DNA of 11,662 nt from an uncultured bacterium (lineage in GTDB: Bacteria > Cyanobacteriota > Vampirovibrionia > Gastranaerophilales > Gastranaerophilaceae), in contig CASGAK010000077.1 of NCBI GenBank assembly GCA_949299435.1, forward strand, positions 1 through 11,662. Reading direction: 5' to 3'. This document shows, piece by piece, positions 1 through 6,356 of the stretch. Every line of letters starts with the position of its first letter. The stretch's first letter is position 1. The notes under the pieces were generated by a model. That model searched no databases. It worked only from the letters and a program-made list of their open reading frames with translations, and was not told where the DNA came from. The position numbers and the translations under genes are program-made.

Positions 1-660
1 GAATACATAAGCATCTTCTAATACTGCTTCCATTCTTTCAGGATCAGTTACAAAGTAAGGTGAGATATAACCTTTGTCGAATTGCATACCTTCTACAACT
101 TTTAAGTTAGTTCCGAAAGATTTACTTTCTTCTACAGTAATTACACCGTCATGTCCGACTTTTTCCATTGCTTCAGCAATCAATTCACCGATTTCTCTGT
201 TGTTGCCTGCTGAAATTGCTGCAACTTGAGCAATTTCTTCTTTTGTATTTACCGGTTTTGACATGTCTTTAATTTTTGCAACGGCCATATCAACGGCTTT
301 GTCGATACCGCGTTTCATTGACATTGGGTTTGCACCTGCTGTTAAGTTTTTCAAACCTTCTCTTACAATTGCTTGAGCTAGAACTGAAGCTGTTGTTGTA
401 CCGTCACCGGCTACATCGTTTGTTTTTGAAGAAACTTCTTTTAACAATTGTGCTCCTGCGTTTTCTAAACCGTCTTTCAATTCGATTTCTTTTGCAATTG
501 TTACGCCGTCATTAACGATTTGAGGTGCTCCGAATTTCTTTTCTAATATAACGTTGCGACCTTTTGGTCCAAGTGTTACTTTTACCGCGTCTGCAACGGC
601 ATCTATACCTTTAAGAAGTGATTTTCTTGCTTCTTCATCAAATACTATACGTTTTGCCAT
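1..660 (-). CDS. groEL: Chaperonin GroEL, N-terminal 220 codons (gene continues past the left edge)
   Basis: This is the 60-kDa chaperonin subunit, which forms the double-ring ATP-driven folding chamber in the cytoplasm with GroES as lid. The reverse strand reads MAKRIVFDEEARKSLLKGID from the ATG at 660-658 and stays open to base 1. Family signatures are the nucleotide-binding stretch TLGPKGRNV (residues 29-37) and AGDGTTT (85-90), whose D86 matches the catalytic aspartate of E. coli GroEL (D87). The visible part covers the N-terminal equatorial domain, the first intermediate segment and the start of the apical domain; about 320 residues of a usual ~540 lie outside the window. A GGGAG ribosome site sits just upstream (about 668-673). 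It follows groES by 51 nt with no promoter or terminator visible between, so the two are probably co-transcribed. Identification is secure. Confidence 0.98.
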   Translation of the reverse strand, partial: MAKRIVFDEEARKSLLKGIDAVADAVKVTLGPKGRNVILEKKFGAPQIVNDGVTIAKEIELKDGLENAGAQLLKEVSSKTNDVAGDGTTTASVLAQAIVREGLKNLTAGANPMSMKRGIDKAVDMAVAKIKDMSKPVNTKEEIAQVAAISAGNNREIGELIAEAMEKVGHDGVITVEESKSFGTNLKVVEGMQFDKGYISPYFVTDPERMEAVLEDAYVF

Positions 661-711
661 TTTATTTCTCCCTTTTTCTGAATATTTTTTTAATTACTTT
701 GATAAGCAATT

Positions 712-996
712 CTATTCAATAATTGCTAATGCATCTTTGATTGATAAAATTTTATATTCTGTACCGTCCATTTTAACGTCAGTTCCTGCATATTTTGCAT
801 AAAGGACAGTATCACCTACTTTAACGTCCATAGGTTCTCTTTCGCCTTTTTCGTTCATTTTGCCAAGACCTACAGCGACAACTTCACCTTTTTGCGGTTT
901 TTCTTTTGCACTGTCCGGAATAAAAATTCCACCTGATGTTTGTTCGGTATCTTCAATAACTTTAATAACAATTCTGTCACCTAAAGGTTTAATCAT
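712..996 (-). CDS. groES: Co-chaperonin GroES
   Basis: This is the 10-kDa lid protein of the GroEL chaperonin, cytoplasmic and heptameric in known members. The 94-residue product has normal family length and the expected pattern: IKPLGDRIVIK at the start, the flexible mobile loop around residues 16-33 with GGIFIP as the GroEL-binding hydrophobic tripeptide region, then GEVVAVGLGK and the C-terminal GDTVLYAKYAGTDVK beta segment. An AAGGAG ribosome site at 1005-1010 is well placed for the ATG at 996-994. It is the first gene of a groES-groEL pair. No CIRCE (TTAGCACTC/GAGTGCTAA) element is visible upstream, so HrcA control is not supported here. No clear promoter was found either: the upstream gap is nearly all A/T, and only an extended -10-like TGCTATAC on the minus strand (1176-1183) stands out weakly. 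Confidence 0.98.
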   Translation of the reverse strand: MIKPLGDRIVIKVIEDTEQTSGGIFIPDSAKEKPQKGEVVAVGLGKMNEKGEREPMDVKVGDTVLYAKYAGTDVKMDGTEYKILSIKDALAIIE

Positions 997-1023
997 AATA
1001 TTCTCTCCTTTTTTTCACTAACC

Positions 1024-1080
1024 TGTCATTCTGAACTGATTTCAAAATTTTATAAACCCTGAAATTAATTCAGGATTACA
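1024..1080. repeat. Imperfect 57-nt palindromic element, possible interspersed hairpin repeat
   Basis: Two 21-nt arms, 1024-1044 (TGTCATTCTGAACTGATTTC plus A) and 1060-1080, are inverted copies matching at 17 of 21 positions around a 15-nt loop. The right arm also contains a tight perfect hairpin of its own, CCTGAA / TTCAGG at 1058-1074. It lies in the gap between the second TPR gene and groES, so it would be part of the groES leader if the promoter is upstream of it. Neither strand has a clean T-run after the hairpin, so a simple terminator is unlikely. The arrangement (TGTCATTCTGAA...TTCAGGATTACA) resembles dispersed intergenic hairpin repeats known in several bacteria. That it is one copy of a family is inference, as only one copy is in this window. 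Confidence 0.6.
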
Positions 1081-1216
1081 TCTACAATATATTTATATAA
1101 CGAATTTCAATAATTATTAAAATCCTTAATGAAAAATTAATTTTTTATTATTGTGAATTTTAATATTAAAATTTTGTATAGCATAGTAAAATATTTGAGG
1201 TGGGAGGAAAGTAATT

Positions 1217-1774
1217 TTATAAATTTTCTTCGACAAGCTGTTTGATATGAATTTTTATGTCAGGAGTGATGAGTAAATCCGGCTCTGTATATGTAAATTC
1301 ATCAAGAGTTGTAATTGCTTTATCTATTTGTCCTGTTTTTTCGTAAATTATGCCACGCATTACAAGATTTAGCGGGTTAGAATTTTCGCGTGTTTCTTTT
1401 AGTTTTTGATTGGTAATTTTTAAAGCAACATAGCAGTCTGCAAGATTCTGGTAATATTTCAGGTTAAGACTGTATTGCAAAATAGCTTTTTCAAAGCAAT
1501 CAATAGCCATATCAGGATAGCCTAATTTCATATAAGTTTCACCAAGGTTGTTGTAATATACGGCAGTCGCTTGTGTATTAGGGTTAAGACTGATTGCTAT
1601 TTTGAATTCTTGTATTGCAGGATAATATAAGTTGTCTTTTAAATAATTCAGACCTTTATTATTGTGAATATATGCGTTTCGAACAGCGTCAATTGTATAT
1701 ACATCAGGTTTTCTGTAACCTGATGTATAAATTGATAATATTAATAATGTAAATATTATTGCTGTTTTTTTCAT
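1217..1774 (-). CDS. Small exported TPR-repeat protein
   Basis: This 185-residue protein starts with a basic, hydrophobic segment (MKKTAIIFTLLILSIYTSG) that looks like an export signal. The rest is tetratricopeptide-type helical pairs: about residues 34-67 (KGLNYLKDNLYYPAIQEFK), 71-104 (NNLGETYMKLGYPDMAIDCF), a weaker third near 105-130 and a fourth near 135-168 (RGIIYEKTGQIDKAITTL). TPRs are protein-binding scaffolds, so no reaction can be assigned. A cysteine lipobox is not present, which favours a periplasmic or signal-anchored protein. It is the last gene of the leftward block and starts 5 nt after the stop of the metallo-hydrolase gene. Its own ribosome site is poor (CTAAGTAGT), so translational coupling is plausible. 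Gene reality is well supported by position and repeat pattern; the partner is unknown. Confidence 0.85.
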   Translation of the reverse strand: MKKTAIIFTLLILSIYTSGYRKPDVYTIDAVRNAYIHNNKGLNYLKDNLYYPAIQEFKIAISLNPNTQATAVYYNNLGETYMKLGYPDMAIDCFEKAILQYSLNLKYYQNLADCYVALKITNQKLKETRENSNPLNLVMRGIIYEKTGQIDKAITTLDEFTYTEPDLLITPDIKIHIKQLVEENL

Positions 1775-1779
1775 ACTAC

Positions 1780-2712
1780 TTAGATTAAGTTAATTTCAAG
1801 TCCTTCATGGGCAAGCATTACATTTTCATTAGACTTTTCATAATGTTTTTTAATGGAATTTAATTTTTTGTCATCATATCCAGGATCAAAATGATAAAAA
1901 ATTAATTTTTTAGCTCCTGTTTGTTTTGCACATTCTACAGCCATATCAAAAGTTGAATGCCCGTAACCTTGTTTAGGCACAAAATTATTTAGGTAATCTT
2001 CAGTTGTGTATTGAGCGTCATGGATTAATACATCACAATTTCTTGCAAAGTTTGCAAGTTTTGTATCTCCGCCTAAATAACTTTCTTTATCTGTTGCATA
2101 GACCATTACTTTATCTTTGTATTTTATTTTGTATATTAAAACACCTTCTTGAGGGTGTGCATAAGAACGATAAAAAGTTATTAATACATCATCTTTATTG
2201 ATTTTTTCATCTTCTGGGGTATCAATTCTTTTTACAATTGGTTGTGAGTTTTTCTTTAATAAAATTCCTTCGCTTTCGTTTAAGTCGGTGATATTAAGAT
2301 TTCCTGCTATATCTCCTAAATCAAGCGGGAATGACTTGCCGAATAATAAATTTGCAAGTTCATCAGAAAGACTCTCTTCATAGTTTGCATTCCCGAATAC
2401 ATTTACAACAGTTGAGGGGATATGCAGTGGTCTGAAAAATGTAAATCCCTGAATATGATCTTGGTGTATATGAGAAATTAAAACGGTTGCTTTCATAGGT
2501 TTTCTGTCTTGGGGGGTAATTCCTGAGGCAATATATTTTTCCAGCAGTTCGTTACCGCAGTCGATTAATCCAGTGCCAGCATCAAGAATTATTAGATGTC
2601 CTCCGACATTTACTTCTACACATGAGGTGTTCCCTCCGTATTCTAAAAATTCTTTTTTTGCAACAGGATAGCTGCCGCGTACTCCTCTGAATTTTATTTT
2701 AAATTCACTCAT
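1780..2712 (-). CDS. Metallo-beta-lactamase-fold hydrolase
   Basis: This is a cytoplasmic 310-residue MBL-fold enzyme of the phosphodiesterase/RNase Z-like branch. Features in order: FRGVRGSYPV (8-17) and YGGNTSCVEV (25-34), a conserved opening of this family; LDAGTG (43-48); the metal-binding HIHQDH motif (81-86); H186; YATD with D208; LIHDAQ (229-234); GHS with H252; and YHFDP with H274. The full set of metal ligands appears present, so it should be an active binuclear (probably zinc) hydrolase. Family members hydrolyse phosphodiesters or esters, and the substrate here is unknown. The frame stays open 34 codons further upstream to 2814, but that part overlaps the previous gene. The ATG at 2712 has a perfect GGAGG (2718-2722) at 5 nt, so that start was chosen. 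It lies 16 nt after the phosphoesterase gene. Confidence 0.92.
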   Translation of the reverse strand: MSEFKIKFRGVRGSYPVAKKEFLEYGGNTSCVEVNVGGHLIILDAGTGLIDCGNELLEKYIASGITPQDRKPMKATVLISHIHQDHIQGFTFFRPLHIPSTVVNVFGNANYEESLSDELANLLFGKSFPLDLGDIAGNLNITDLNESEGILLKKNSQPIVKRIDTPEDEKINKDDVLITFYRSYAHPQEGVLIYKIKYKDKVMVYATDKESYLGGDTKLANFARNCDVLIHDAQYTTEDYLNNFVPKQGYGHSTFDMAVECAKQTGAKKLIFYHFDPGYDDKKLNSIKKHYEKSNENVMLAHEGLEINLI

Positions 2713-2717
2713 ATTTT

Positions 2718-2722
2718 CCTCC
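2718..2722 (-). promoter_or_regulatory. Ribosome binding site that fixes the MBL hydrolase start
   Basis: GGAGG on the minus strand, 5 nt before the ATG at 2712-2710. It decides between this ATG and an in-frame start 34 codons upstream that would overlap the phosphoesterase gene and lacks any family similarity. Confidence 0.85.
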
Positions 2723-2728
2723 GATGAA

Positions 2729-3754
2729 TTAGTTTTTTGAAATTTCAAAAGTGCCTGATTGGTCTTTTTCTTCTCCTGAATAAAGATTTGACGCAAATAC
2801 CATAATCTTTGCAAGTTTTTGAATGTTTTTCAAATTAGTTTCTTTAAATTCAATATTAAAAACGACTTTATTTTTGTGGTTTGTCACGGTAATCATTCTG
2901 AAAGCATTCGGATAAGATACAAGAGATGGCGTACTTACATATAGTACATTATCAAATTGTTTTATCATAGCTGCATGATAGTGACCTTGGAATACTGCAA
3001 TCGGATTTTTGTGTGTTTCAATGATTGTACGTACCTCATCTGCATTTAGCAGTCTGTGTCCTGCACTTGCAAAAGGTTCTATAATCGGTACGTGCATAAA
3101 AATAAGTACGGTGTCTTTTTCAGAATTATCAAGTTCATTTTTTAACCAATTAAGTTGTTCCTCGCTGATTTTACCGTTACTTGTAAGTCTGTCACGGATT
3201 ATAGTATCAAGAACTATTACTTTATATCCTTTTTGGGGAGTAAAGGAATAGTAGGGCTTTTGGAAATTAAAATCGGGGTTTGCTTCATGCACCATTGAAA
3301 GATATACTTCAGGGGTTAAGTATCCGCCGATACAAGTATCGTGGTTTCCAAATGTAATATACCAAGGATATTTAAGATTTTGAGCATGAGGTAAGAATGC
3401 TCTTAATTCTTTTTCAAAAGATTTATCAATCTGATCGCCTGTGAACATTACAAAATTAAGCCCCGGGGTTTCGTTTACCTGTGAAATTGCATCATCAAGT
3501 AATTTATCAGACTCAGCTCTCATCTTAAATGAGGTGTTATCATCTCCTGTATAAAAATGTACATCACTAATTTGAGCAAATTTTAGAGTGTTTGATTTAT
3601 TGCTAAAAAGGTTGTTTATGAAATTCGAGCTATTTGATGTTGCACTATAGCATTGCAGACCATATGCCATTATGCTGGCAAGTATAATCGTAAATACTGC
3701 GTTAGCTAACTTTAACAAAATTGATTCTTTCTTTTTCTTACTTCTTTTATTCAT
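2729..3754 (-). CDS. Membrane-anchored calcineurin-like metallophosphoesterase
   Basis: This 341-residue protein has a very basic N-terminus (MNKRSKKKKE) followed by one hydrophobic segment (about residues 14-33), so it is probably anchored with the enzyme domain outside the cytoplasm. All motifs of the binuclear calcineurin-like fold are visible: ISDVH (D64, H66), TGDQID (D107 with D110), GNHD (N137, H138), MHVP (H221) and GHYH (H258, H260). The family splits phosphomonoesters or phosphodiesters; the spacing resembles the 3',5'-cyclic-nucleotide phosphodiesterase/Icc-like group, but the substrate cannot be read from sequence. The ATG directly abuts the stop of the TPR gene upstream (TAAATG), with only a weak AGG ribosome site inside that gene, so translation is probably coupled. 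About 40 residues at the C-terminus lie beyond the catalytic core. Confidence 0.92.
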   Translation of the reverse strand: MNKRSKKKKESILLKLANAVFTIILASIMAYGLQCYSATSNSSNFINNLFSNKSNTLKFAQISDVHFYTGDDNTSFKMRAESDKLLDDAISQVNETPGLNFVMFTGDQIDKSFEKELRAFLPHAQNLKYPWYITFGNHDTCIGGYLTPEVYLSMVHEANPDFNFQKPYYSFTPQKGYKVIVLDTIIRDRLTSNGKISEEQLNWLKNELDNSEKDTVLIFMHVPIIEPFASAGHRLLNADEVRTIIETHKNPIAVFQGHYHAAMIKQFDNVLYVSTPSLVSYPNAFRMITVTNHKNKVVFNIEFKETNLKNIQKLAKIMVFASNLYSGEEKDQSGTFEISKN

Positions 3755-4669
3755 TTATTTTTGAACCTGACTTACTACTTTAGCTTTAATTTCATTATAT
3801 TTGGATTGCAGCTCTTTATCATCATTTGATAATAGTATTGCTTTATCAAGATTTAATAAAGCGTTATTTAAATCTCCTGTGGCATAGTAACTAAATCCTA
3901 AAAATTTATAAATATCAGATGTTTGAATTTCTCCTGCTATTTTTTCGAGAGTAGTTTGAGCTTTTTTGTAATTGCCTCTTTTAAATAGAATAAGTCCTTC
4001 CAAATATCTGTATTCAATAGATTCTTCTAATGCAAGTGCGGTGACAATATCAGTTTCTGCATCATTGTATCTTCCAAGTTCTGTGAGAACTCTTGCTCGC
4101 ATTGCATAAGCATAGCTTTCTTGTTGGTTGTACGCTATAAACTGTGTAAGTATAGGAAATGCTTCATTGTAATTTTTCATTTCAAAGTAGCATATACCAA
4201 GATATAAAAGCGGAGTAGAATATTGTGTGGTCGCATTTAGTGCATTTTGGTAATATTGAATTGCTTTTGAATATTGCTTGGATTTTCTGTAAAAATCCCC
4301 CGCAAACATATTTGGCCAATACCCCCCGTTACTTGCAGCTTGAGTCAGATATTGCATTTCAGCCATTTTATTCCCTGAAAGTTTTGCTCCTTGTACTTGA
4401 GAAAGATTTTTATTCTCCAAAACCATAGGTGAAGGCATTGTTCCGTTTTGCATATTTTTTAGGGTGTTTTTTAACGTAACAATTTCCTTATTAGAAGGCT
4501 CAAGTGGAAGAATTTTATCTAAATAGTCCATTGCAGAGGCATAATTCCCAGATACCGCATAGCTTGTAGCTATATCGAGGTAATCCTCTATCATTTCATT
4601 TGCAAATGCATAAAGCGGATTTGAAATAATAAATAAAGTAATTATAAAAGATAAAATATATTTTTTCAT
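3755..4669 (-). CDS. Secreted TPR-repeat protein
   Basis: This 304-residue protein opens with a classical signal peptide (residues 1-23, MKKYILSFIITLFIISNPLY then AFA, cleavage probably before N24). The remainder is TPR-like: about 29-62 (SGNYASAMDYLDKILPLEPSN), then consecutive units near 118-151, 152-185, 186-218, 219-250 and 252-285 with the usual G-Y/A-P spacing (for example FAGDFYRKSKQYSKAIQYY). A linker at about 63-115 breaks the array. It has no enzymatic motif and is probably a periplasmic scaffold. It starts 2 nt after the GH13 stop, has a weak ribosome site, and abuts the phosphoesterase start, so it is an internal operon member. A partnership with the secreted GH13 protein or the anchored phosphoesterase is a reasonable inference from the shared compartment, but unproven. 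Confidence 0.88.
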   Translation of the reverse strand: MKKYILSFIITLFIISNPLYAFANEMIEDYLDIATSYAVSGNYASAMDYLDKILPLEPSNKEIVTLKNTLKNMQNGTMPSPMVLENKNLSQVQGAKLSGNKMAEMQYLTQAASNGGYWPNMFAGDFYRKSKQYSKAIQYYQNALNATTQYSTPLLYLGICYFEMKNYNEAFPILTQFIAYNQQESYAYAMRARVLTELGRYNDAETDIVTALALEESIEYRYLEGLILFKRGNYKKAQTTLEKIAGEIQTSDIYKFLGFSYYATGDLNNALLNLDKAILLSNDDKELQSKYNEIKAKVVSQVQK

Positions 4670-4671
4670 TT

Positions 4672-6222
4672 TTATATGCTAAACCCTTCTACGAGCAGTA
4701 CCATAATTTCTCCGGGTTCAAATTTTGCGTTGAATCTATTATTTTTGAACACTGGAATACTTTTTAATTTAATAGGAATTGTCATTAAATTGTCATTAAA
4801 TTTAGGAACTTTTATTTTGCATTCACTGATATCAGAGAAATTTAAATTGCCGAATACAAGTACAGTTTTTTTGTCATGACTTATAGCATAAGCAAAGACA
4901 TTTGGATTTGTGGTTTTCAATGGTGTAAATTTACCATTGGTAATCATCGGCTGAATTACTTGCTTAAATTTAACAGATATCAGAAACTCTTTTAACAAAT
5001 CATAATTATTTCCTCCGGGTTTTCTGGAAAAGTTAAATATGTCAATTTTCCCGCGGTGAACAAAGTAATAATCATCGTCTGTGTATGTTTTTGGTGCTTT
5101 TTTGTTAGCCCAAAAGTAAATATATTTATCGCCGGTTTGAAAACCGTCCAGAAAATATGAGTTTAACGGAAGTGTAGCACTAAGCCAAGCAATCATTTCA
5201 CTGTACTTATCACCGTTAACTAATATCGGACTCATTTCATCATGTGTTGCAAAGCTGCCTATTACAGATTTTTTATCTTCATATTTTGAAAATAGTTCTT
5301 TGTTGAATTTTACATATTTATATAGTTGATCGGCAGTTTTCCAGTTTTTAAGATTAAACCAGCTTCCGTAGTACCCATCAAATCCTGCTTCAAGAAGTTT
5401 ATTATAAGGTGTGTATACCCCATAGCTTGATAAAGGTGTTACCCAGCTGTCAGAGGTCTCAGCCAGCCACATAAACTGTGGATCTCTTTTTCTGGAGTAT
5501 TCAATCAATTCTTGCCAAAATTTCGCAGGTTTAAGTGGTGCGACATCTGCTCTAATTCCGTCAGTACCAAGTTCCAATGCCATATCGACAAAACCTTTGT
5601 ATAGATTGTATACATCTTTGTTAATTTTTTCTTCCGTACCGGCATTTAAAAGTCTTACATCTGTCCAGTCTGCAGGGACAACAGGTTGTCCGTTTTTATC
5701 TTTTACAAAAAGTTCGGGTTGCTGTAAATACAGATCATAAGAGCCGCAAGCCGGTAAATCCAATATTACACGAATATTTCTTTTATGTGCTTCATCAATA
5801 AATTTTCTTGCTTGTTCTTCTATTGATAGTGAAGATTTAGAACTTTTTAGCTGTGGATTAATACTGTCAAATCCTGCAGCTGCATATAACGAACCTGCTG
5901 TGCCAAGGGCTTTTGTTTTTCCTACAGGTGTAATCGGCTGTACATGTATGGTGTTAATATTAGCATTTTTTAGTTCATCAAGTCTGTCAATAGCGTTTAT
6001 AAAATTACCGCTTTCTTCATCTTTATCAAATTCAATAATTCCGTTACCGTTTTTATCGTTAGCATTGAATGTTCTTATATTTAACTCATATATTGTTGTT
6101 GCATTTGCCAAAAACAACTTTCGTAAATCATTTACCCAAGGTTGTTCCAATGCATAAGCTCTGGTTACTGTAAAAAATGTTATAAAAAGAGTCAGTAAAA
6201 ATATACGTAATTTACTAGACAT
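4672..6222 (-). CDS. Secreted GH13 alpha-amylase-superfamily protein
   Basis: This 516-residue protein has a signal peptide (MSSKLRIFLLTLFITFFTV, cleavage probably after AYA at 22-24), a GH13 (beta/alpha)8 barrel and a C-terminal beta domain (from about 430). Visible sites: an aspartate/asparagine-rich loop DKNGNG (56-61), placed like the calcium loop of many GH13 enzymes; region I DLPACG (D155); region II GIRAD (R224, nucleophile D226); region III LAET (acid/base E255); region IV FATHDE (H327, D328). The catalytic triad is complete, so it should act on alpha-glucans. Region I lacks the usual Asn-His pair. The stretch KPAKFW through LAET (231-256) resembles GlgE (GH13_3), although region IV does not. 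The frame also opens at a GTG at 6252, but ATG 6222 has GGGAG at 6 nt and begins a proper signal peptide. It is first in the five-gene block. Confidence 0.9.
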   Translation of the reverse strand: MSSKLRIFLLTLFITFFTVTRAYALEQPWVNDLRKLFLANATTIYELNIRTFNANDKNGNGIIEFDKDEESGNFINAIDRLDELKNANINTIHVQPITPVGKTKALGTAGSLYAAAGFDSINPQLKSSKSSLSIEEQARKFIDEAHKRNIRVILDLPACGSYDLYLQQPELFVKDKNGQPVVPADWTDVRLLNAGTEEKINKDVYNLYKGFVDMALELGTDGIRADVAPLKPAKFWQELIEYSRKRDPQFMWLAETSDSWVTPLSSYGVYTPYNKLLEAGFDGYYGSWFNLKNWKTADQLYKYVKFNKELFSKYEDKKSVIGSFATHDEMSPILVNGDKYSEMIAWLSATLPLNSYFLDGFQTGDKYIYFWANKKAPKTYTDDDYYFVHRGKIDIFNFSRKPGGNNYDLLKEFLISVKFKQVIQPMITNGKFTPLKTTNPNVFAYAISHDKKTVLVFGNLNFSDISECKIKVPKFNDNLMTIPIKLKSIPVFKNNRFNAKFEPGEIMVLLVEGFSI

Positions 6223-6228
6223 ACCTCT

Positions 6229-6233
6229 CTCCC
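6229..6233 (-). promoter_or_regulatory. Ribosome binding site deciding the GH13 start
   Basis: GGGAG on the minus strand, 6 nt before ATG 6222-6220, within a purine-rich AAGGGAGAGAGG run. The alternative GTG at 6252 lies only about 8 nt from the predicted transcription start and has no ribosome site, so the ATG is preferred. Confidence 0.75.
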
Positions 6234-6266
6234 TTATTTTAAATTTAATCACTACTTTATAGTAAA

Positions 6267-6295
6267 ATTTTAGCAGATTTATTTTTATATTGCAA
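6267..6295 (-). promoter_or_regulatory. Promoter of the GH13-led leftward operon
   Basis: On the minus strand, -35 TTGCAA (6295-6290), a 17-nt spacer and -10 TAAAAT (6272-6267), with TGC directly before the -10 (extended -10). The predicted start is near A6260, giving a 38-nt leader before ATG 6222. Both boxes and the spacing fit a sigma-70-type promoter. Confidence 0.75.
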
Positions 6296-6318
6296 CAAGG
6301 CTTTATTAAAATAACGGT

Positions 6319-6347
6319 TTGCCAAATAAATTATTTTAATATATAAT
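6319..6347 (+). promoter_or_regulatory. Promoter of the ROK kinase gene, placed for a leaderless mRNA
   Basis: TTGCCA (6319-6324), a 17-nt spacer and a perfect TATAAT (6342-6347). The predicted start is near A6354, or A6351, only 3 to 6 nt before the ATG at 6357. It is back to back with the GH13 promoter in a 134-nt divergent region; the two -35 boxes are 23 nt apart, so one bound regulator could affect both. Confidence 0.75.
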
Positions 6348-6356
6348 CTCAGTACT

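Noticed and set aside
276..802. Plus-strand open frames (276-515 and 554-802) across groEL and groES
   Set aside because: They are antisense to clearly identified chaperonin genes, with low-complexity Leu/Ser-rich products and no ribosome sites.
1156..1173. 18-nt perfect palindrome AATTTTAATATTAAAATT as a terminator or operator
   Set aside because: It is entirely A/T, so its stem would be weak, and such palindromes are expected by chance in this composition.
2713..2814. Longer N-terminus for the MBL hydrolase
   Set aside because: It would overlap the phosphoesterase gene, has no family similarity, and the ATG at 2712 has a perfect GGAGG.
6223..6252. GTG start adding ten residues to the GH13 protein
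   Set aside because: It lies about 8 nt from the predicted transcription start, has no ribosome site, and would put charged residues before a good signal peptide.
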